Shown piece by piece: positions 40,928 through 50,119 of a stretch of 64,000 nucleotides of DNA. This DNA is from Tritrichomonas musculus. Its lineage: Eukaryota; Parabasalia; Tritrichomonadida; Tritrichomonadidae. The notes under the pieces are model-generated. The model was not told the DNA's origin. It did no database searches and saw only the letters and a program-made list of their open reading frames with translations. How positions within the stretch are numbered: position 1 is the stretch's first letter; the number at the start of each line of letters is the position of its first letter. The translations under genes were made by a program, and so were the position numbers. The stretch spans positions 1,117,501 to 1,181,500 of the forward strand of contig JAPFFF010000043.1 of assembly GCA_039105265.1 (NCBI GenBank). The letters are read 5' to 3'.

Positions 40928-41774
40928 TCACGTATATTTTTCGATTTTCTTGTATCTTTCACGGGTGAATCGTCAGGCATCTCATAGGTAATTGAGTATG
41001 TATCTCGCTTCTTATTATAGGATCGAATCTCTTTAACGATACCTCGCTTTCCATCTTTAATTGATGATGCTAGAGGAACGTTTTTCACCGATTTCACAAG
41101 CTTATATCCCGACACAATATCTACAGATCAATCGCTAGAGCGAATTAAGAATTGATTACCGTCTTTGGAATCGACGATGTATGATTCTCTAGAAAGATTC
41201 GTACCCTTTTTCTCTAACGGATTCTTATCGAGAATTACTCTAACGGAATCACTAGATTTGAATTTATAAGGATTTTCCTCACCTCTCATCTTATTAATAT
41301 AATCTACCTCATCTTCTATAGTGAAATCATTAGGGGATTTATAATTAAGAGATCTGTGAGGCATATCATTATAGGATTCAACTAATGATAGTATATCAAT
41401 GTTAGATTCGTTAGCTTTCATATCACGTATAGTCCTCATGAATCTATTAATTATACCTAGTTTGTTATCATCGTTATCAGTCGTGGTTGTGTATATTATA
41501 TTATGTTCCCTCATGAAATCAAGTACTGATTTCGATAAATACGCGAAATCTCATCTGATGTTATAGACTAACACTCAAGTTCTACTTTACCGAATTCATT
41601 TAACGATCTCAATACTTCTTTGGCTCCCTTACCCGACATCTCATAAGCATATGCATTACGCGAATTAATATTAATTAACATCAAGTAATTAGCAATTCTC
41701 TTGAATTTCGTTAATTTATTTGTAGGATATTTCGCATAAAATTCATCTATAGTTTTGAGTTTCACTCGATTCAT
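40924..41774 (-). pseudogene. Polinton part: retroviral-type integrase region
   Basis: Contains an integrase-like core end (GIINRFMRTIRDMKA, YNDMPHRSLNYKSPND) and a C-terminal chromodomain-like/SH3-like tail. Broken in a few places and abutting the inserted mariner. Confidence 0.6.
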
Positions 41775-41779
41775 TTATA

Positions 41780-43053
41780 GGTGGTGGAAAAAGTCCGTAG
41801 GCGTGCACTTTTTTTGATCAATCTAAGGTCTTTTAAAATTTAATTATAATATTTATATAACCATATGTGTGATGCATAATATGATATAATTAAAATCAAA
41901 AATAAAGTTAATCAATATAAAAATTACTTCTTTTTTATTTTTAACGTATGCAAAAAATAAACGTAAAATATTTTAATAAATGAAGCACTTGTTGAAAAAC
42001 GTTCAGTAGCAAGCTTTCTTTGGAAGAAGAAAAAAACAAATAAACAGATATATCAAGAAATGTCTGAAGTTTACGCTGAAGATATGCCATCAATTAAAAC
42101 AATTCAGAAATGGACGAAAAAGATGATTGATGGAGACTGGTCAATATTTGATCGTCCACGTGAAGGTAGGCCTGAAAGAGCTGAATTGAGTGAAAAAATA
42201 CAAGAAGTTTTAGCATATAATCCATATGCTTCAACTAAAAAAATCGCCAAAAAAGTTGGGGCGGATCCAAAAACGGTAAAAAAAGTTTTAATTGAAAAAC
42301 TTCAAATGAGAAAGGTCAATTTTAAATGGATACCTTATACATTGACCTTAGAATTAAAGGCAAAACGAGTTGAAATAGCTAACGATCTTTTTGATTTTTT
42401 GTCTAATTGTAATGATCAAAAGCTCAGAAAAGTATTGACCCAGGATGAAACTTGGGTTTACTTTTCAAATCCTAGGAATTCAATGTGGTTAGAAGAAGGT
42501 CAACCAATTCCTGAAAAACCAAAGAAAACAATTGGCGCCAAAAAGGTGATGATATCAGTGATATGGGGAATTACTGGCATCATCTCAATAACAATGCTCC
42601 CAATTGACCAAAAGTTTAATCGAAACTTCTTTGAACAAAAGGTACTTGGTGATCTTTCTTCAACAATCAAAACAAAAGGCTTTTTTCTCCATATGGATAA
42701 TGCTAGACCACATTTGGTACACGAAAAACTGAAGGAGCTAGGTATAAAAAGACTTGAACACCCTCCTTATTCACCTGATCTAGCTCCTTCAGATTTTTTT
42801 CTATTCGGCTACCTAAAAAAATTACTCGAAGGTGAAGAGTTTGATTCTGAAATCGAACTTTTTGATAGAGTAACTGAAATTTTGAAAGGAATTTCAAAAT
42901 CAGTCCTCAAATCTGTATATGATGAGTGGATGAATAGATTACTTATTGTTCAAGAATCAAAAGGAAATTATGTACATTAAAAAATATTTTTTTATAATTT
43001 TTTCTTTTTTTTTAATAATAAAAAGTGCACGCCTACGGACTTTTTCCACCCCC
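41780..43053 (+). mobile_element. mariner transposon (1274 bp) inserted in the Polinton fragment
   Basis: Inverted repeats sharing GTGGAAAAAGTCCGTAGGCG and then TGCACTTTTT at both ends, flanked by TA at 41778-41779 and 43054-43055. Length is that of a full mariner. The ends differ at one base near the tip. Confidence 0.92.
42060..42980 (+). CDS. mariner transposase
   Basis: 306 residues from the ATG at 42060. The in-frame sequence continues upstream to 41967 with mariner-like residues (NEALVEKRSVASFLWKKKKT) but no ATG. So the natural N-terminus may have lost its start, or translation begins at 42060 and lacks part of the first helix-turn-helix. The WTKKMIDGDWSIFDRPREGR linker and second HTH are present. 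Catalytic Asp are visible in LTQDETWVYFS, HMDNARPH and SPDLAPSDFF. I count 31 residues between the second and third Asp, fewer than the 34 usual for mariner. No internal stops. Confidence 0.88.
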   Translation: MSEVYAEDMPSIKTIQKWTKKMIDGDWSIFDRPREGRPERAELSEKIQEVLAYNPYASTKKIAKKVGADPKTVKKVLIEKLQMRKVNFKWIPYTLTLELKAKRVEIANDLFDFLSNCNDQKLRKVLTQDETWVYFSNPRNSMWLEEGQPIPEKPKKTIGAKKVMISVIWGITGIISITMLPIDQKFNRNFFEQKVLGDLSSTIKTKGFFLHMDNARPHLVHEKLKELGIKRLEHPPYSPDLAPSDFFLFGYLKKLLEGEEFDSEIELFDRVTEILKGISKSVLKSVYDEWMNRLLIVQESKGNYVH

Positions 43054-43370
43054 TATATATAACATTAAGAATACAGTAGTTTCCATTTATATGCGCTATT
43101 ATATGATTCGTTATTATTAGGATTAATCAAATAATCACAGCAGTAATCATCGTCAGACTTTTCGAATACTAATTGCTTCATTCGTTTATAACTGTAATTG
43201 AAGATATCAACATCATCGCTATTGATATAGAAAGGTATATTATATCCAATTAAATCATTAAATTGCCATATCATTAAATCATAATCATCACGAATACTAT
43301 TTAATTGATTTATTTTATCTACAAGTTCATCGGAAGAATTACTATAATATTTAAAGATTTCGTCATGCAT

Positions 43371-43633
43371 ATATATATATTTATATTAATATTGTTTAAA
43401 TCTGAGAAATCATACGAGTTCTCAGATCTCTGTTTTTCAATTGGCAAAAACTATAGAGTTTTTAAATGTTTTTAACGTATTAATCAAGTCAATTTTTGAA
43501 ATGATTTCGGGGGCATTCAATTAAATTGAATGGAATCTAAAGTTTTGATTGAAAAAATTAACATAAATTTTTTTTTTGAATTTACAGTATTATTTGTGAA
43601 AAATAATTTGATAGAACCAAATATTGATAACAA
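43371..43633. other. spacer between the Polinton fragment and the BTB/Tubby-like gene
   Basis: Nothing identified; the Polinton boundary is somewhere near its left end. Confidence 0.35.
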
Positions 43634-44767
43634 ATGCAAAGCCAAACGATTACAGTCTTTTACCAAAATGAGTCTTTCCCTGTTGACTTTATTAAACTTC
43701 ACAATTCTTCAAATAAGTTCCGTGATATGGCTAAACCTTATCTTGATAGAGGAGATGACCCACAAAGCCTTCAATTATGCATTCGTTATAACAAATTTAC
43801 TGTAAGAAATGTCAGAAACTTTCTCAAAATGATACAAGGCCAAAAAAACGATGTTCATTCCAATGAAATTGCCGAAATCTGCGAAATTGCAAAGCTATTT
43901 CAAAATGAAGCGCTTTATAACAAAAGCTTAAACTTCGTTCGTGCTCGAGTAGATCCCAATTTTACAGTTCCTAACGAATTTGACGAATCAAATGGCGAAC
44001 AGTACTTAGAAATCGGATACCTCAACGATCCAAACTTGCAGCAATCATATAATGCAAATTATACTGGATTTGATAGCACCAATGACTCAACAAACCTCAT
44101 TCCAAATTATTATCCTCCACAAGATCAAGATAATTTGCCACAAATTCAAGATAATTTGCCACAAATTCAAGATAATTTGCCACAAAGTCAAAATAATTTA
44201 CCACAAAGTCAAGAAAATTCATCGCCAGGAAATCAACAGCTTCATAATGTTTGGTACAAAATCCAGATTCTCAATCCTCTCATGAAATGCTGCCGTTACT
44301 TTCTATCAAAAGATGGAAGAATTCTTTTCACAGCAAAGAAGAAATCAAACGAAATTTACATTGGTGTAGGAAATAATATTCACATCAATGGCGATGGAAG
44401 AGAAACCTGCGCAAGAATTATGCAGTGCGATGGCTACAATATTGCATATTTAAAAGACCAAGAAATCAAGATAAACTACGTTCCTTTTGGTCCCAAAGGC
44501 CAGTATTCGTTGGAAACATCATTCGTACATCAAGGGAAAAATGCCTTTTGGAGCCCAAGGGTAATCGATCAATATTTAGGTGGTGAATACAACCACTCTT
44601 CAGTTACATCAAAGAGAAATGCATTGCTGCAAAATCAATCTGGTGCTCCGACATTTGCGGTTAGAAAGATGGATAATGATGTTTTTGAGATTGAATGCCT
44701 TTCAGCAGTGAATCCTTTGATTGCTTTCTCAATCGGATTGTCTCAAATTATTGGTCCATTTACTTAA
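43634..44767 (+). CDS. BTB-like / Tubby-C-like protein with a heptad repeat linker
   Basis: 377 residues, ATG at 43634. Residues 1-105 resemble a divergent BTB fold (ITVFYQNESFPVDFIKLHNS and EIAEICEIAKLFQNEALYNK) common in trichomonads. A linker of about five (D/N)NLPQ(I/S)Q heptads spans residues 165-197. The C-terminal half (WYKIQILNPLMKCCRYFLSK to VFEIECLSAVNPLIAFSIGL) looks like a Tubby/LURP-type beta barrel ending in a hydrophobic helix. Tubby domains bind phosphoinositides; a membrane-linked adaptor is inferred. I see no TCA(Y)(W) initiator right before the ATG. Confidence 0.65.
   Translation: MQSQTITVFYQNESFPVDFIKLHNSSNKFRDMAKPYLDRGDDPQSLQLCIRYNKFTVRNVRNFLKMIQGQKNDVHSNEIAEICEIAKLFQNEALYNKSLNFVRARVDPNFTVPNEFDESNGEQYLEIGYLNDPNLQQSYNANYTGFDSTNDSTNLIPNYYPPQDQDNLPQIQDNLPQIQDNLPQSQNNLPQSQENSSPGNQQLHNVWYKIQILNPLMKCCRYFLSKDGRILFTAKKKSNEIYIGVGNNIHINGDGRETCARIMQCDGYNIAYLKDQEIKINYVPFGPKGQYSLETSFVHQGKNAFWSPRVIDQYLGGEYNHSSVTSKRNALLQNQSGAPTFAVRKMDNDVFEIECLSAVNPLIAFSIGLSQIIGPFT
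44126..44219 (+). repeat. 21-bp tandem repeat inside the BTB/Tubby-like gene
   Basis: Four full units of CAAGATAATTTGCCACAAA(T/G)T plus a partial fifth. The first three are near-identical and the later ones diverge. Each encodes one heptad, so length change keeps frame. Confidence 0.85.
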
Positions 44768-45637
44768 TGGAATTTTAATTTATTAAAATTTAAAATAGAT
44801 AAAATATTTTATCAATTTTTTTATTTATTTATTTATTTTTCGACCAATCATTTCTTACGTGCACAAGATATATACAAATGACTATCTATACGCGCTATTA
44901 GATAAAAACAATTATTCTTTCATGAATGATGAAAGAAGAAATAATATGAAATTCAAATTTGTTATGAAATTTAGCTCTATAATTTACAATTAAAATGTAT
45001 TTTTATAATTTTTTTTTTGAAATATTTCAAGTTTTTTTTTTTTTTGCAATTGAATTGAATTACAAAAATCAAAATATCTCAACTTATTCCTATTATATCT
45101 AAAATATTAGCATTTAAATATTGCATATATTATAATTAAATATAATAAATTCTTAAAAATATAAAATAGTTATTCATTATAATTACAATAATGCTAAAAT
45201 AAAATTCTGGGTTTAGAAATTTTGAATATTATAGTTTTTTTCAGAAAAATATAAATATCTCCAACCCAATAAAGTTTTAAAGTTACACACAAACTAAAAA
45301 ATAATTTATTATACATTAATATCATTTTAAAATGATTAATTTAATTATTATTAAAAAAAATCTATTTATACTTCTCATTAGAATCAATTGAACTCTGCAG
45401 ATATGTTTTCTTTTACTTTTTCCCATCTTTTTACTTGCTAAAAATGGTGATATAACTACGACTATTGATGATTAAAAAAAAAAAAAAAAATATTAAAGAG
45501 AATACTGAGGATTTTACATCACTACTATTTTTTGTTTTTTTTGGAATCATGATCAAAGCACTCCAATATTTATCCAAAATTCTGATATCAATATAATGAA
45601 ATTGTGAATTTTCTGTTATTTCCAATATTTGCAATTT
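44768..45637. other. AT-rich intergenic DNA
   Basis: Homopolymer and TTTA runs only; no gene, RNA or clear repeat found. Confidence 0.45.
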
Positions 45638-47294
45638 TCAACAAACACTAAACGATCCTATTTCAATCATTGTTACATTCTTTGGAATCAAAAAACATTT
45701 CAACGAAGAAAAATTAAATGCAAATTCACCTATGAATTGCAATTTTGAATTCTCAGAAAATTCAATAGATTCAAGTTTGTCACAAAATTCAAATGCACTA
45801 GAATTAATATGCGTGACTGACGGTGGAATGTTGAGTTTAGTGATACAGCTTCGCCAAAATGAATATTCATCAATGATTTCAAGTTTACAATTTGATTCAA
45901 ATTTGATCTCTTTGATTTCGTACCATTCACTAAATGCGTATGGTGAAATTCGTTTGAATTCTTTCAATATCACGACGTACAAAAATCAATTCTTCATATT
46001 CTTCTTCTGATTTTGGTCTTTTCTTAACAATGTATTTATTATCAATACTTTTCAAATATTGGTTTTTGTTATTATTTCAAAGTTCTTTACTTTTTTCAAT
46101 CCTCTGCACCATCCGACTTCCAATTCTGTCACTTTTTCTGGTATCACCAAATTCTCCAAATTTGAGAGAACGAATGCATCTACACCAATTGTTGTCAATT
46201 CTTAATTTTCATCAAAATTCAATGCAATTTTTGTTGGTAATGATTTTTTAGAAATTCTGGTTATGGTGAATTTTTCACCTTTGTATTCAATTAACCGTGG
46301 AACTTTGTTTCTTTTTTATCATTATTAATGCCAATTATATCAGCAGTTTTGTTTTGATCATCCAAACAATAAATCAGCTGTTCATCTTTCACTTGGCTGA
46401 CTAAGTACTGAAATTTAGTAAGTTCTTCACTTCTGGAATAATTATATAAATAGATTCTTATTTTCAAAAAATCCTCTTTTGTGCTGATTTTATTATTATG
46501 GAATAAAATGCGAATTGCCCTTCGGAGGTTTTAAAAATTACGTTCTGTTTAAACTTTTTCAATAAAATAGACCAAGAAAAAAAATCAATTACGTTTTACG
46601 ATTACGTCTACGTGAAAATAAATAGAATACGACTTTTTTAGAAAAAGTTAATAAAAAGTTTCCTTTGAAAAATAAAGATATTTATCTTTAAATATAAGTA
46701 TTTTATCCTTTCAAATTTGAGAGCTCTAGCTTAGAGGTTAAATTAATTTGAGGCTAAAGTATTTAGTTCGAAACTAAACCTCTTTGCTTTTTTTTTATTT
46801 TTATATAAATTATGTAATTACGTTTCATTTCGGCAATTTTTACATTTTAATACGTCTTTTCATTGAATTTTATTAAATACCAATTACGTCCGAAGGGTAA
46901 AATGCGAATTATTTGTTGGTAATTTTGTTGTTTTCGTGAGAGAATGCCTTTTTTTCTAGATATACTTGCTCTAGCTTTTGCTTATAACAAAATAATGAGG
47001 AGTTACTTGATTTCTTTATTATTTTTATTACATTTTGCATCGTTGAAAATTCTTTGCTTAATAATTCATATTCTCGATACTATCTGGCCGAAAACTTTCA
47101 AGTTTTTTATTCAGACAATAATCAATAAACTTTTCAAGCGTTTCTTCTTTTACATTTGAACGAACTATATATTGTTTATCTGTTATCAATTGTGTGTTGA
47201 TATTGGGATCAATATCAGCCGTTAAAGGAAATTCTAAAGGAATTTGAATAGTTTTAGATCCCAAATATAATTTGCAGATTTTTTGTTTTTGCAT
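45638..47294 (-). pseudogene. BspA-like LRR gene, broken and interrupted by a short element
   Basis: Read from 47294 downward. ATG and 78 codons (MQKQKICKLYLGSKTIQIPL to DYCLNKKLESFRPDSIENMN) form the usual N-terminal module of these genes. A frame shift near 47060 leads to YELLSKEFSTMQNVIKIIKK, and further along come KEDFLKIRIYLYNYSRSEEL and VKDEQLIYCLDDQNKTADII. More shifts and stops follow. At the end, LRR_5 units are still readable at 45638-45982 (ITKLNIPPSVTHINSSAFEF). A 381-bp element with a 13-bp target duplication sits at 46517-46897 within the frame. No functional product is expected. Confidence 0.7.
46517..46897. mobile_element. 381-bp short element with 13-bp target duplication and Pol III-like boxes
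   Basis: TAAAATGCGAATT repeats exactly at 46504-46516 and 46898-46910. The ends carry a short inverted repeat CCCTTCGGA. Inside are an A-box-like TAGCTTAGAGG (46727-46737), a B-box-like AGTTCGAAACT (46765-46775) and a T-run (46788-46796). Long target duplication plus Pol III boxes suggest a SINE-like unit; the inverted ends suggest a MITE. There is no poly-A tail. Confidence 0.55.
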
Positions 47295-47515
47295 TTGAAG
47301 AGTAATTCTGCTTTAAATTAAAATAAAAATATAAAAAACTTTTTGAGAGAAATTTAATCGTTAATTTTTATTTGTAAGCATACTGATCAATTAAGATCAA
47401 TATAAAACAAAAATATAATGAAAATACTAAAATAATAATATTATATCATCTTGATTCCGAGCCTTTTTTTTTTTTTTTTTTTTTGATTAGCAAATATTTG
47501 ATATATTATCATTAC
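47295..47515. other. spacer between pseudogene and UBL-UBA gene
   Basis: A T-run (47465-47484); nothing else. Confidence 0.35.
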
Positions 47516-48340
47516 CTATTTTGGCACTTTTCTTGTGTTAAATTTTGATGGTGGCTTTCTTCTTAATGTTAAATGATAAAAAAACTTACATTTTAATGAT
47601 TCTATTATTTTCTTATTTGAATCTTTTGTTGTAGTGCAAATATCTTTCTGGACTTCTGATTCATCTTCGTGTTTCGCTTCAAAATTTAATTTGTTATCTT
47701 GTGTAGGGGGTAATTCAAATTCAAATTCGTCAGACATAGAACTAGATGATAAGTCGCTAACATCATAATCCGAATCAAGAATACCGTAATATAAAGATTC
47801 TTCAAAATTTTCTAGGATAATTTCATTTCGGCTATTTCTTGAGACTAGATATTGAATCGCCATATTTACGTTATAATCAGATGCACGAAGAGCTTCTTGA
47901 CAATCATTAATATCATATCCCAATTGAGCAACTTCATTAACTCTATCATGAAGATCTGCAGGAACATTTTTAATAATATTCGCATAATGAGTGTAAAAAA
48001 ATCGTTCTTCTATCCCAATACTTTTTATCAATTGGAAATTTATAAATGATTTAATCGTGCTTTTTGGTGGATATATCATTTTTGGCGAAAAAGGTATTTT
48101 GTATGAGTCATCAAATGAGAAGAAAACAACAGTACTACCATTTTCTTTTATTATATTCTGGATTTTTTCGCTATTTGAATAAAATAAGTTTACTTCTTGA
48201 TCTGGACGAATTAAAAATATTTGATTATTGTTTATGTGTAAACGCTTAGCTAAAAAACAGCATGCATCATGAACTAAAGCATCATCCGAAAATATTTTCG
48301 TGTAGTATTTACCAGAAATACTTCTAAAATGCAATTTCAT
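47516..48340 (-). CDS. UBL-UBA ubiquitin-receptor-like protein
   Basis: 274 residues, ATG at 48338-48340. Residues 1-75 have ubiquitin-like topology (MKLHFRSISGKYYTKIF, then a helix with VHDACCFLAKRLHI and IFLIRPDQEVNL). Residues about 127-170 are a UBA domain (VNEVAQLGYDINDCQEALRA then NVNMAIQYLV). An acidic Ser-rich stretch and a basic tail (KPPSKFNTRKVPK) follow. UBL-UBA proteins such as Rad23/Dsk2 carry ubiquitinated cargo to the proteasome; the same role is inferred. Only one UBA is visible and no STI1 or XPC-binding domain. Confidence 0.75.
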   Translation of the reverse strand: MKLHFRSISGKYYTKIFSDDALVHDACCFLAKRLHINNNQIFLIRPDQEVNLFYSNSEKIQNIIKENGSTVVFFSFDDSYKIPFSPKMIYPPKSTIKSFINFQLIKSIGIEERFFYTHYANIIKNVPADLHDRVNEVAQLGYDINDCQEALRASDYNVNMAIQYLVSRNSRNEIILENFEESLYYGILDSDYDVSDLSSSSMSDEFEFELPPTQDNKLNFEAKHEDESEVQKDICTTTKDSNKKIIESLKCKFFYHLTLRRKPPSKFNTRKVPK

Positions 48341-48887
48341 GTAAATAAAAAAAATCGATAAAATAAACTCCGTTTATTTGAATAATAAATTCAATATTGA
48401 ATTAATTTTTAAAAACTCAAAAAACATAAAAATATTAATTTTGTATTGAATAAAAAAGATTTTTAATATAATTTTATAAATATAATTATATTAATATTAT
48501 TTTTATTAAAAATAAATTAGAAAAGAATATAATTATATATTTTCTAGAAATTTGGTATATAAAAATTTGGATATATAATCATGTTATTGCTTTAAATCTA
48601 TTATATAATGATATAATAAGAAAGCAATTATCATAAAGTAGATATATCATTCATTATAATTTAAAAAGATTCTTGATCGGAATATAAAAAAAAGATAGTT
48701 AGAGTGAAAAAGAGGGAGATGATTTTATTACAAATATCAACAAATAAATAAAGAGAAAAATTAAAGGAAATGTTTTTATTCTTTATTCAAGATCGAAGAT
48801 TTTAACCTCTTTTCAAAAAGTTCTATCGTTTATTGAAAGTTTGATCAAATTTTTATTGAAAAAAGTTTTGCATCAAAATTTTGTAAA
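48341..48887. other. AT-rich intergenic DNA between divergent genes
   Basis: Shared upstream region of the UBL-UBA gene and the hypothetical gene at 48901. No other structure recognised. Confidence 0.4.
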
Positions 48888-48892
48888 TCATT
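48888..48892 (+). promoter_or_regulatory. initiator of the gene at 48901
   Basis: TCATT with A(+1) at 48890, 11 nt before the ATG chosen. This supports the ATG at 48901 over the upstream TTG at 48841. Confidence 0.5.
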
Positions 48893-48900
48893 ATAATAAA

Positions 48901-49584
48901 ATGAATGTAGCAAGTTCATTACAATTTCAAGAGTATATTAGAAAACAAAAAGAAACAATAGCAAAAGTTTCTAATTGGGAACCGAGCAAAATTAAAACTT
49001 TTCCAAATTCATGGAAAGTTGAAGAAATGCCGTTAGACAAAGCGATTGAATATCATTTATTAGATTCTAAAGGTGAAATTAAATACGAATGGGTTAATTT
49101 AGATCCACAAGTTCCACAAGTTGAATTAATCACACATTCAAATGGAAATGAATATCTAATCTACCATATAAATCTCTATGGAATCAGTGTTTTTAATTTA
49201 AATACGCTTACTAATTATGATTATTATCCAAAACGATCATTTCCATTTGATAAAGAAGATTTTAAAGAGTCATTTATTTGGACAAACTCATTTTACCATT
49301 CTGATTCAAATTTGATCGTTTTTTTTGGCTGTTTTTGGGCTTGTCCATACACTGGCATGATTGCTGACTTTACAGACCCAATGAATACAACAGATTACAA
49401 ATGGTATGATTTGCAAAATTTGGTTGATGCATCACGTGATAAATTTTTGATCGATGATGTCATTGGATGGAATGGAGACCGTTTAAAGATACGTATTGAA
49501 AATCAAAATGACTCAAGTATGAAAGAAATAGCATATACAGTTGAAGATATTAAAAAATTTATCAAAGAACAAGAGAAAGAATAA
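48901..49584 (+). CDS. hypothetical protein (227 aa), bacterial-like
   Basis: ATG at 48901; the frame is open back to 48841 but without an ATG. The product has Trp-rich beta strands and the segment LIVFFGCFWACPYTGMIADF followed by TDPMNTTDYKWYDL. I associate this with uncharacterised bacterial proteins that carry a GC(Y/F)WACPY motif. No signal peptide or membrane helix. Function unknown; lateral acquisition is only a suspicion that a search could test. A Lys/Glu-rich helix ends it (DIKKFIKEQEKE). Confidence 0.7.
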   Translation: MNVASSLQFQEYIRKQKETIAKVSNWEPSKIKTFPNSWKVEEMPLDKAIEYHLLDSKGEIKYEWVNLDPQVPQVELITHSNGNEYLIYHINLYGISVFNLNTLTNYDYYPKRSFPFDKEDFKESFIWTNSFYHSDSNLIVFFGCFWACPYTGMIADFTDPMNTTDYKWYDLQNLVDASRDKFLIDDVIGWNGDRLKIRIENQNDSSMKEIAYTVEDIKKFIKEQEKE

Positions 49585-50119
49585 AGGCAAACTTTTTGAA
49601 TGACAAAATGGCCACTTCCCAATGATTATTATCTCCAAACTTCTGTTGTTTAAATATCTTTTTAATCATAAAAAACATCTTATTTTATTCAATATCGTCT
49701 CTTTTCTTTTTTTATTAAATAGCTCAATGTTTTTTAAAATTGAAAAGATACAAAATATTTAATATTATTGGAATACTTATTTAATCAACATTAGGTAATT
49801 TGGATACAAAAAGCTTTTTGTTACTGATGCTGGAAATCAAGATTCCAAAAAGAAATATTTATAATATTTATTATAAAATTATAAGTGACACTTTTAATTA
49901 AGAGTGTCACTTATAATTTTATTGCTTGCTCATTGAACATAAGACTGTTATTTATCTTATGAATTTATCACGTAGAAACAAATAATGATTCCCCTTCTTT
50001 AAAAATAAGCTGCTGAATCTGTATCAATTGAAAATGGACAGTATGTGCTGGCTGTGGCGGAGGTGGCGCTTTAAGAAAATAAAAAAGTGTCACATCCAAT
50101 CTTGCAGCAAGTGCAAATT
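49585..50119. other. intergenic with a 50-bp palindrome
   Basis: Convergent 3' ends of 48901 (+) and 50120 (-). Contains the palindrome at 49873-49922. A GC-richer patch at 50030-50080 has no readable gene. Confidence 0.45.
49873..49922. repeat. 50-bp near-perfect palindrome
   Basis: Left arm ATAAAATTATAAGTGACACT and its exact reverse complement, with a TTTAATTAAG centre that is itself almost symmetric. AGTGTCAC recurs at about 50084. Confidence 0.8.

Larger units (their letters stand above)
37676..43370 (-). mobile_element. Polinton (Maverick) fragment, broken, with a mariner inserted
   Basis: A minus-strand stretch of virus-like genes: candidate structural proteins (37676-40190), a packaging-ATPase-like piece (about 40441-40927) and an integrase region (about 40924-41774). 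A further unrecognised piece lies at 43065-43370. No DNA polymerase B gene is present in the window, and I cannot find terminal inverted repeats. About 4.4 kb of Polinton DNA remains, against 15-20 kb for whole elements. It is broken at perhaps half a dozen places, plus the mariner insertion at 41780-43053. A fossil of moderate age, older than the intact mariner in it. Local base composition is less AT-rich than the flanks. Confidence 0.7.

Noticed and set aside
46727-46783. A functional tRNA gene in the 381-bp element
   Set aside because: A and B boxes and a T stem-loop are present, but acceptor and D stems do not pair over 7 and 4 bp and the anticodon arm is poor.
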